Assembly (NCBI GenBank): GCA_002381765.1
Contig: DFXX01000037.1
Span: forward strand, 71,779-135,778
DNA: 64,000 nt
From: Bacteriovoracaceae bacterium UBA4097
GTDB taxonomy: Bacteria > Bdellovibrionota > Bacteriovoracia > Bacteriovoracales > Bacteriovoracaceae
Reading direction: 5' to 3'
Shown here in pieces: positions 54,909 through 62,345 of the stretch (positions are counted from its first letter, which is position 1; each line of letters opens with the position of its first letter). The notes under the pieces were generated by a model. That model searched no databases and was not told the DNA's origin. It was given only the letters and a program-made list of their open reading frames with translations. A program made the position numbers and the translations under genes.

Positions 54909-57685
54909 CTAATTAACTCGATTCTTGATTCTTCTTTAATAACCCACTTCTGTATCCGATTGGTCTTCTGAGAGGTCATTAAATCTCCTGGACTCGCCAG
55001 ACCAATATCAGGATCGATAGTTGTCCATGAAAGATTATTAGGACCATTTGCCACTAATTCAAGAGGGCTACATGAATCCGCCCGGGCCTTTGCCATGGGA
55101 TCACGCTGGTAATCAGCAAATGTTTTATTGAGAAGATCATCGCTGTTAGGGCAAATGGATTGCTTAAGATCGGTCATGATAAGATCATTGGCGCGCGCTT
55201 CCCACACACTATACCAATAAACAGGATGAGTTGGATTGGGTTGCTGCTCAAGCGTCTGAACGATAAAAGTTCCGATCATATGAAGAGGTGAGGCCCTGGG
55301 CTTAATCACGAGCCTCTTACACACATAAAAGCCGTATACATGAGTTCTGTTGGGCTCAACCGTACAAGTCTCTACCACCGATTTAGTAGTATCCTGAAAT
55401 CCTTCCAGCATGGAATTATCAAAGACAACTTCCGCTAAGTTTTCGTGATCAGAAGTATCAACTGCCACTCCTGCAGGGGTGTTAGCGTAATTCCAGGCAA
55501 AATTCGTACTACTGGACATGTCCATGTCCCAATCTGCTAATCCCATCCCTGTTGGACAGTCCAGATCAAAGATGGGTTCGGGATAATCCTCTGTTCTCAT
55601 GGCATTATTATAATAAGCATGGTTCCAGGAACTTCCTGGGTTGCTGGAATTTCCTGGCCAATATCTTTGAGATTCAACTTCTACTTGATTGCCCTCGACC
55701 CCTTTGACTTCATATTGAATAGATAAGTGTGAGTACCCAAGGTGACGAGTACTTACATTAAATCTTAGGGGAGGAAGTTGATTTTTTATAAGAGGATAAA
55801 AATCCCTCCAACCTTCTGAAAATTCTGTTTGCAACAGGGTTTGATTACGAATAATTTTTCCATCAACAGGTGGCAGGTCAGAGAAGCCAATGCTCAATTT
55901 GGGCTTCTTACTGGGATCGGTGAGAGAGCTTCTTAATCGTTCAAGTTTTCCCTGTAGTTCTTGTTTAGAAGAAAGGTAGCTAGTCCAGAGACCACTATGA
56001 TCGCAAGCGGGATCAATGCAAAGAGGATCTGGAGTAAAACCGAAATTAGTGCAGATGGCCCCGGTCTTGGCCTGGCAGCTTGATCTGAATGCAGAAGCCG
56101 CAGCATCCAGGGCCTGTCTTTCAGGCAGAGCATAAAGAGGGCTACCAGGGTTAATCGGGGAGCCCTGACTAGTAGAGAGACTTGAGAGTGATTCGTTTAT
56201 CTTGTTGGCGGTAATACCATAACGGTTCATATCAGGGGCCAGCTCAAACTTGGCCCCTTTGCCGATTTCAGATTTATAAGTATGACCTCTGGAAGAATCA
56301 TAAAATCTTACTTCCCCCATCGCTCTTACTCCTTCAGGAAAGGAAGAAAGAGAGAGGTCAAAATTCTCTTGATTCCTTGGTTGCTCGATTATCCTGGGGG
56401 CTTCATCAGAGAAGTCAAAACGATTTCTCTTGCTTCTGGCGAATGAGAGCTTGATATTGTTCTGACCTGAGGAAGAGGGATGATTAGTATAGGCCAGATG
56501 AGTTCCAGCGTGATAACTAGGAGTTGTAAAGGCCTTGGCCTCTTCAATGCAGGCCTCAAGTTCACCGATCTTTCCAGAAGTGACTGCAGTCCAATTGAAG
56601 AGATTATAGAAGCCCTTGTCTTCACTGGCATCTAAGCGCACACCACCGAGAAAACCGCGAAAGCCTAGGTAGTTATCATTCTTAGATTGATAAGGATGAC
56701 CTCTTTCTGTAAAGGTATAATCTCTTCCAGAGTTGTTAACGACCTTACCAGCTCGATATCCTCTTTCATTCCCGCTTCCATCATTAAATACACCGAGGGT
56801 TACCGTATTGTAGAAGAGACTGCTTCGTTGAGAATTAAAGTCAGGAGGAGGAAGAGTTAAGTTTCCCGCTACATAAACCGGACCATGATATTCATTGTAG
56901 AGAGAAGCATCCAGATCGCCATATTTAAGCAGACTAAAAGTGTGGAGTCTTCTGGGATAGAAGGTATAGTAGCTGGTCGATCGGGCTATGGTGGTAGTCA
57001 GGCAGGAGAAACTGGTCCTGTCGATTTTTGCATCAATTAATACGCCAATCTTTCTTTCAGAACTGATCGGCATATTGTTAATGTCTCGGACTTGAAATAG
57101 TTCAATACTGATTTCATTTACGCAGTTGCGAACATTTTTGGAAATAATAAATAAGGGATGACTCTCATTCATATCATTGAGAGTTCTTTTATCTACCTTA
57201 AAAATCATTTTCCCATCAGGCAGAGCGATGTCTTCTTTATTTAATTTTCGAGAAGTGAGTCCCTGTTCAAAACGGTAATGGTTGAGAGTGAGAATGCGAT
57301 TGGCATTATCTAAGGTGATGGGGTTGGCCTGAGCACTTCCGATATTGTCATCGTTCCAGAGGAGACGCTCAAGGTTTCCTGGATAGGTTACAACTTCTTC
57401 CATGGTAGAGCCGGCCTTACAACGATTGGAGGGAAGAAGGTCTGTACTGCCATTGCCGTCGATATCAAAGCACCATCTCTCGCGTATCCCATGCAGAAGA
57501 TAGTCATTAATACTGGCCATGAATACTCGGTAATTAATGGCCATCTCCATCTTCTTTTTTTCATTCTGAAGTTGGGGAAGTAGGTTTGTTATTATATAGC
57601 CAAGGCTGGACACAGAAACCGTGACCACGATCAGAACCATGACGAGGGAGCCACCTAACTCATTCCAGCGATTTTTAAAATTCAT
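54905..57685 (-). CDS. Large PilX/GspK-like pseudopilin
   Basis: A 926-residue protein beginning with a prepilin-like segment: NELGG then SLVMVLIVVTVSVSSLGYI, without Glu at position 5, as in PilX/GspK tip proteins. At over 900 residues it is much longer than usual (GspK about 330), with a large beta-rich exported part and a DIDGNGSTD calcium-like loop near residue 73. AGGAG close to the ATG. First gene of the operon, so it likely caps the filament. Function of the extra domain is unknown. Confidence 0.78.
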   Translation of the reverse strand: MNFKNRWNELGGSLVMVLIVVTVSVSSLGYIITNLLPQLQNEKKKMEMAINYRVFMASINDYLLHGIRERWCFDIDGNGSTDLLPSNRCKAGSTMEEVVTYPGNLERLLWNDDNIGSAQANPITLDNANRILTLNHYRFEQGLTSRKLNKEDIALPDGKMIFKVDKRTLNDMNESHPLFIISKNVRNCVNEISIELFQVRDINNMPISSERKIGVLIDAKIDRTSFSCLTTTIARSTSYYTFYPRRLHTFSLLKYGDLDASLYNEYHGPVYVAGNLTLPPPDFNSQRSSLFYNTVTLGVFNDGSGNERGYRAGKVVNNSGRDYTFTERGHPYQSKNDNYLGFRGFLGGVRLDASEDKGFYNLFNWTAVTSGKIGELEACIEEAKAFTTPSYHAGTHLAYTNHPSSSGQNNIKLSFARSKRNRFDFSDEAPRIIEQPRNQENFDLSLSSFPEGVRAMGEVRFYDSSRGHTYKSEIGKGAKFELAPDMNRYGITANKINESLSSLSTSQGSPINPGSPLYALPERQALDAAASAFRSSCQAKTGAICTNFGFTPDPLCIDPACDHSGLWTSYLSSKQELQGKLERLRSSLTDPSKKPKLSIGFSDLPPVDGKIIRNQTLLQTEFSEGWRDFYPLIKNQLPPLRFNVSTRHLGYSHLSIQYEVKGVEGNQVEVESQRYWPGNSSNPGSSWNHAYYNNAMRTEDYPEPIFDLDCPTGMGLADWDMDMSSSTNFAWNYANTPAGVAVDTSDHENLAEVVFDNSMLEGFQDTTKSVVETCTVEPNRTHVYGFYVCKRLVIKPRASPLHMIGTFIVQTLEQQPNPTHPVYWYSVWEARANDLIMTDLKQSICPNSDDLLNKTFADYQRDPMAKARADSCSPLELVANGPNNLSWTTIDPDIGLASPGDLMTSQKTNRIQKWVIKEESRIELIR

Positions 57686-57860
57686 ATCTCCTATTATTAG
57701 TTTAGTCCATTATGTTAGCAATGGCCTAATGCCTTCTTTCTCAAAATAACTTCGAGCTTTCAGAGGTTTAAGTTCCCTTACCCAAGGAGTTCTTGAGTTA
57801 AATTGTTTAAAGATGTGGCAAGAATCCTAACGATTATTTCCACCTTAACGATAAGGGGGT

Positions 57861-58202
57861 ATGAGAATTTTTCTAATTTACTTCATGCTGATATCTATGG
57901 ATCTTCGAGCGGAAGATGAAGTTGTTCTTCCCACTCGTATTTCTGAGGAATACAATTCAGGTGCCTATTTAATATATAACTGCCAAAATCAGCTATGGGT
58001 GTGCGTAGCTGAAGAAAATTATCAAGAGTGCGAGGCCGAGAGAATTAAGGATATCGCTCATGCTCGGGCCCGATCGGGTTGTGCTCCCTTGAAGAAATTT
58101 GTGACGGATAAGTCCTGCTTTGAGAGACAGCTCTATTTGATTAGTCAAAATTATGGTAATCGTATCTGTGTTTTGGATGAATGGCGACAAAAAGAAATCT
58201 AG
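57861..58202 (+). CDS. Small secreted Cys-rich protein of unknown function
   Basis: A 113-residue protein with a signal peptide (MRIFLIYFMLISMDLRA) and a mature part with six cysteines (NCQNQLWVC, ECEAERI, GCAPL, KSCF, ICVLD). No family recognised. Divergent from the PilX-like operon over 175 bp, and its stop overlaps the FHA2 stop by 4 nt. An AAGGGGG sequence lies just before the ATG. Confidence 0.65.
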   Translation: MRIFLIYFMLISMDLRAEDEVVLPTRISEEYNSGAYLIYNCQNQLWVCVAEENYQECEAERIKDIAHARARSGCAPLKKFVTDKSCFERQLYLISQNYGNRICVLDEWRQKEI

Positions 58203-58744
58203 CTCACAAGCCAAAGAAGTGAAGCAATCACGATGAGTAAAGCAAGTCCTCCTAAGAGTTCCATCCACAGATTTCTAACTGGCCCTTCTTTGCGAGGACG
58301 CGGTGGACTTCGCATCCTTCTAGGTTTCGTCAAAATCTGAGTTTGGGGCCTCTCTTCCAGTTCAAGTATTAGCGGTGCCGTCTTTGTTTCAAGAATTTTG
58401 GAGTCATTCAAATTAACTTCCTCGCCTTCAACATTATGAAGTCGGGTATCCTGGATTAGGTCCAAGGCCAGACTTTTAATGGGGCCCATGGAAAGGGTCG
58501 ACTTGGGATTATAGAGAGTTTTTTCAAGAGGGGGAATCTTAGTGCCATCGATAAAGACCCCATTCGTGCTACCTAGATCCGTCACGTAAACCACTTGTCC
58601 TATCTTTTCGATCAGGCAATGCTGACGGGAAATTCCAGCATCTGCTATTACGACATCACAACTTGGAGATCTCCCCAGGATGAAGCTGTCCTTAGGTGAG
58701 AAGGTTTTTTTCTCACCACTTGCAAGTAGGATTTGAATAAGCAT
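58199..58744 (-). CDS. FHA-domain protein with C-terminal membrane anchor (FHA2)
   Basis: A 181-residue tail-anchored FHA protein, paralogue of FHA1 and FHA3. FHA domain at about residues 18-85 with ILGRSPSCD, GISRQHCLI and LGSTNGVFIDG; then an acidic and Arg/Pro-rich linker (RRMRSPPRPR); a membrane helix near 160-180 ends the chain. A promoter-like pair directly before the ATG and absence of a Shine-Dalgarno suggest a leaderless message. Confidence 0.85.
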   Translation of the reverse strand: MLIQILLASGEKKTFSPKDSFILGRSPSCDVVIADAGISRQHCLIEKIGQVVYVTDLGSTNGVFIDGTKIPPLEKTLYNPKSTLSMGPIKSLALDLIQDTRLHNVEGEEVNLNDSKILETKTAPLILELEERPQTQILTKPRRMRSPPRPRKEGPVRNLWMELLGGLALLIVIASLLWLVS

Positions 58745-58751
58745 TAAATAT

Positions 58752-58779
58752 ATTTTAACTAATTGTTAAATATAATCAA
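58752..58779 (-). promoter_or_regulatory. Candidate promoter of FHA2, leaderless
   Basis: On the minus strand TTGATT (58779-58774) and TAAAAT (58757-58752), 16-bp spacer. The -10 ends 7 nt before the ATG and no Shine-Dalgarno is present. Confidence 0.4.
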
Positions 58780-58786
58780 GATGGAA

Positions 58787-59359
58787 TTAAAGTAAGAATT
58801 TTTTACGAAAAAGAAAGGCCAGAAAGCAAATAATAAAGAAAAGCAGGACTAGGCCACTTGTCTTACTGGGCTTCTCTTTTACCTCTTCCTCTTCCCGGGC
58901 GGTAATTGGATTTCTTGGCCCCCCCACAGAAGCTGGATTAAGAGTCAATTTGCGGGAGTTTTGAATTTCGCGATTGATATCTAAACGAGCGAGCTTAATT
59001 GTCTGGGTGGTATCTTTTTTATTATCCACGACGACACTTAAGATATTTTGGGAGTTTGTCTCTTTAGACATCTTTCCGACTTCACACTCTAGTTTTCCCA
59101 GTGAAAAGACACTATCTTCGCCTAATTCAACTCGAAGATAAGGAGTGAGTCTTTCTCCATTTATATAGACTCCATTACTGCTTTCTAGATCAGTCACAAA
59201 AATTTTATCTCCCTCTTGCTCCATTTTACAATGCAGGCGAGAAATCTCCTTATGAAGGATCACAAGATCGCAATCTTCTCCACGTCCGATGGTAATTGAA
59301 TGTTTTAAAGTATCAAAGACAATGATCTTATCAAATTCAATTTGAACAGAAAGCCTCAT
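58787..59359 (-). CDS. FHA-domain protein with C-terminal membrane anchor (FHA3)
   Basis: A 190-residue protein: FHA domain at about residues 20-95 (IGRGEDCD, EISRLHCKM, LESSNGVYINGE), a variable linker, then a strong membrane helix near 166-184 and a basic KKFLL tail. It starts two nt before the argS stop region on the same strand (gap 1 nt), with GGAG inside argS, so it is likely co-transcribed with argS. Third of the FHA set flanking the pseudopilin operon. Confidence 0.85.
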   Translation of the reverse strand: MRLSVQIEFDKIIVFDTLKHSITIGRGEDCDLVILHKEISRLHCKMEQEGDKIFVTDLESSNGVYINGERLTPYLRVELGEDSVFSLGKLECEVGKMSKETNSQNILSVVVDNKKDTTQTIKLARLDINREIQNSRKLTLNPASVGGPRNPITAREEEEVKEKPSKTSGLVLLFFIICFLAFLFRKKFLL

Positions 59360-59360
59360 T

Positions 59361-61106
59361 CTACATTTTCTCCGGAGCTTCTATCCCTAAAAGGGAAAGT
59401 CCCTTCTTTAATGTATCGGCAGTTGCTCTGGATAAATGTAGACGGGATGAGCGAGTGGGTTCAGCTGCTGGGCCCACCGGGCATTCTGCATAGAAACTAT
59501 TATAGGCCCGGGCCAGATCATAAAGATAAGAAGTAAGAACAGATGGTTTATATTGCTGTGTTGCTTGTTGAACCACGTGATTGAAATTCATAAGTAGTGC
59601 GGTGAGATCCGCTTCTTGAGAGGCCTCAATCTTGAGTTCAGAGGTTTTTGCTTCACCCAGCTTCATGAGCATGGAATTAATTCTCGCATAGGCATATTGA
59701 ATATAAGGTCCCGACTCTCCATCAAGCTTTAGCCACTCTTTCATATCAAAAACAATTTTTTTGGCAGGGTCAATTCTGGTCATACCGTATTTAATTGCAC
59801 CTCGGGCCACGATCTGAGCAGTGGATTCAATTTGCTTCTCATCCCATTCGTCCTTATAGCGGCTCAAGTACTGCTCTTTAATCATCTGGACCATATTCTC
59901 AATTAAAGACTGGAGGGGAACGATATTTCCTTTGCGCGAGCTCATTGCCCCATCAGGAAGTTCCACAAAATCATACTGCAAGTGATAGCATTTATCGGCC
60001 TGTTCAAAGCCCATGAGCTCCAGGACCTTAAAGACTTGCTTAAAGTGGTGCTCTTGCCTCTTATCTACTACGTAGACATTTTTTTCGATCTTATAATCTT
60101 GAAATTTCCGGCGAGCGAGTTCGATATCTTTGGTGGCATAAAGACCATTCCCATCGGTCTTAAGCAGCATGCAGAAGCCCAGTTTCCAGGGAGTAAGATC
60201 CACTCCAATGCATCCCTTATCCTCAATAAAGAGACCTTTTTTATGGTACTCACGAGCAAGCTTTACTGATGAAGAGTCCACTTCAGATTCCCAATACCAC
60301 ACATCAAATTTCACCTGGGCCCAATTATAAATTTCGTTCATGAGTTCAATTGACCATTCACGAGTCTCTTTCCAGAGATCATAATATTCACCCGACTTCT
60401 GCTCCAACTCCTTTAAGATCATAGTAAGCTGCTCACGATTTTTTTCTTCTTTCTCTGTTCCACGCTCTTCTTCAAGTTTATTGTGAGCTGAGGAGTACAT
60501 GCCCCCAAGCCAGGCGCCTTTCTTCTCTTTAGGGATTTCTCCTTGAAAGTGAAACTTCAAATACCAGAGACATTTGGCAACGTGAGTGCCCACATCTCCC
60601 GGAAAAGTTGAGGCCACAATATCAAACCCTGTGTAGCGGTGAAGACGGATAAGAGCGTCACCCAAACAGAGGTTTCTCATGTGGCCCACATGAAGTTCCT
60701 TGTGGGTATTGGGCTGAGAATACTCAATCATGGTTCGAGGGGCGTTTTCGGTGAGTTTTTGGGAAAACATCTCACCCGAAATGATATTTGGAATAAGTTT
60801 ATTGGCGACAGCGTTAAAATCAAAAAAGAAATTAAGGTAAGGACCTTGAGCTTGAGTCTTAGTTACAAATTCCGGAAGTTCAGTTAGAGCGGCTTCCAGG
60901 GTTTTTGCGGTCATGGCCGGATTAGACTTGGCCTCTTTAGCTATAGTAAATAAAGGAAAGGCCAGATCGCCCGCCTCTTTAGAAGGGGTGGCCCCAAACT
61001 GAGCATAAATCTTTTCCCAGACCAGAGGGAAACCGAAGCTCTTCTCGATGGCAGTAGAGAGGGTTTGGGCAAGTTCTTTTCTAAAGCAGTCGTGATGGAT
61101 GAACAC
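59361..61106 (-). CDS. argS: Arginyl-tRNA synthetase
   Basis: Class I aminoacyl-tRNA synthetase charging tRNA-Arg. The HIGH-like motif HVGHMRN and KMSKS-like MSSRKGN are present, with the N-terminal Add1 domain and C-terminal anticodon-binding region at normal length (581 residues). I start at GTG 61106 because GGA stands about 9 nt upstream; a TTG at 61130 would add eight residues. Essential housekeeping gene; FHA3 follows directly. Confidence 0.95.
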   Translation of the reverse strand: MFIHHDCFRKELAQTLSTAIEKSFGFPLVWEKIYAQFGATPSKEAGDLAFPLFTIAKEAKSNPAMTAKTLEAALTELPEFVTKTQAQGPYLNFFFDFNAVANKLIPNIISGEMFSQKLTENAPRTMIEYSQPNTHKELHVGHMRNLCLGDALIRLHRYTGFDIVASTFPGDVGTHVAKCLWYLKFHFQGEIPKEKKGAWLGGMYSSAHNKLEEERGTEKEEKNREQLTMILKELEQKSGEYYDLWKETREWSIELMNEIYNWAQVKFDVWYWESEVDSSSVKLAREYHKKGLFIEDKGCIGVDLTPWKLGFCMLLKTDGNGLYATKDIELARRKFQDYKIEKNVYVVDKRQEHHFKQVFKVLELMGFEQADKCYHLQYDFVELPDGAMSSRKGNIVPLQSLIENMVQMIKEQYLSRYKDEWDEKQIESTAQIVARGAIKYGMTRIDPAKKIVFDMKEWLKLDGESGPYIQYAYARINSMLMKLGEAKTSELKIEASQEADLTALLMNFNHVVQQATQQYKPSVLTSYLYDLARAYNSFYAECPVGPAAEPTRSSRLHLSRATADTLKKGLSLLGIEAPEKM

Positions 61107-61155
61107 TGTCAGCTTTCCTTTCGTTCTCAATGAATGTTTGATCTTTATTTAGTAT

Positions 61156-61599
61156 CTAATCAATCTTGATGGACATCAAGATATGTTTTCCAATATTGGG
61201 TACTGAAAAGAATTCTCCAGTAGGCTTAAATCCCACTTGGAGGTAGAAGCCCATGGCCTTTTCCCTGGCATTACACCAAAGGAGTGTACACTGATTTTGT
61301 TTTATGACGGGAAAGGCCGTTCTCAAGAGAGCTGAACTCAATCCTTGTCCCTGATATTCAGGTAAGGTTGCCATTCCACGGAGGCGGTACTGGTACTGAT
61401 CGGGAAAGATATCGTTTCTTTCAAAATAAAAAGAGGCCACACTAACTAATTTGGAATCAACAAAGGCACCCAGATGAAAGGTGAGTTCATCGTTATCGCC
61501 ACGGAATACGCAGTCCTCTAGTGTTCCACTAGGTCTCAGCATCTTATGTCTGATGTGTTGTGTATCGATGGGCTTAATTCTTAAAACTTGCACGGGCAA
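61156..61599 (-). CDS. GNAT-family N-acetyltransferase
   Basis: A 147-residue acetyltransferase with the acetyl-CoA motif YQGQGLSSALL after the beta-4 MATLPEY, and the family's final MGFYLQVGFKPTGEFF. LRPSGTLEDCVFRGDN at the start resembles the ElaA/PhnO-like 'LRP-G' type. Start is uncertain: TTG 61599 or GTG 61593, without a clear Shine-Dalgarno. Located 50 nt before argS on the same strand. Substrate unknown. Confidence 0.8.
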   Translation of the reverse strand: MPVQVLRIKPIDTQHIRHKMLRPSGTLEDCVFRGDNDELTFHLGAFVDSKLVSVASFYFERNDIFPDQYQYRLRGMATLPEYQGQGLSSALLRTAFPVIKQNQCTLLWCNAREKAMGFYLQVGFKPTGEFFSVPNIGKHILMSIKID

Positions 61600-61632
61600 A
61601 TGATATGGGTAAGGGGCCGATTTGAAAAGCTT

Positions 61633-62268
61633 TTAAAACAGTGAGACCCGGATCAGGTGCTCGAGTCCGAGCTTGCCAACTGTCTGAATGAAGGTGGAGA
61701 AAACGATATTAGGAATTCTGGACTCAGCTCCTCTCCAGTCAGTTTTGAGTCCCAAGAGACAGTATTTTCCGACTTCTTTGACCACCACCGTGCCTTGGAG
61801 ATCCTTTAAAAAGCCATCTTCGAAAGTGAAGGGATAGCGGCCTTCTTTTTTAATTCGGGGAATTTTAAACTTAACGATCATAGGAAATGGCAGGAGGGTG
61901 TGGTCGATGGTAAACAAAAAAATCTGTTTTTTTTCATCGTACTGACTGGTTTTAATGAAGTCCATATACTGATGATAGTTTTCATAGAGAGAAAGTTTTC
62001 GCATGGCCCGATTGCAATTTCGCGGGTGGATGCCCGATACAAACAACATCATTTGTTGTTCTTTTTCGGTGGGCGATTCTACTTTACCTATGGAAATGAC
62101 TTCGCCTTTTAATAAATCTTCGATTTCTCCTTTAGAAGGGGAGTAAAAAGGTTTAAGCTCTTCAGACACGGGTTTTTCAAAGTTGGTTGCTAATTGGATT
62201 TTATTCTGAGCAAAGAGCTTATTGCTGAGTAGTAGAGTCAGGAATAGTAAAAAAAATCGGCTTCTCAT
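61633..62268 (-). CDS. Secreted protein, possible START/SRPBCC-like fold
   Basis: A 211-residue exported protein with signal peptide MRSRFFLLFLTLLLSNKLFA and cleavage before QNK. The mature chain shows a series of strands then LGLEHLIRVSLF as a closing helix; GTVVVKEVGKYCLLGL and the final helix recall SRPBCC/START lipid-binding domains. That is weak inference. It is divergent from the topoisomerase gene across 77 bp. Confidence 0.6.
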   Translation of the reverse strand: MRSRFFLLFLTLLLSNKLFAQNKIQLATNFEKPVSEELKPFYSPSKGEIEDLLKGEVISIGKVESPTEKEQQMMLFVSGIHPRNCNRAMRKLSLYENYHQYMDFIKTSQYDEKKQIFLFTIDHTLLPFPMIVKFKIPRIKKEGRYPFTFEDGFLKDLQGTVVVKEVGKYCLLGLKTDWRGAESRIPNIVFSTFIQTVGKLGLEHLIRVSLF

Positions 62269-62345
62269 TTGTTGACCTAGTGTTCAGGATGACCGTAATC
62301 TTATCCTATTGATTTTCTTGCATGCAACTAAAAGGAGCGACGACC

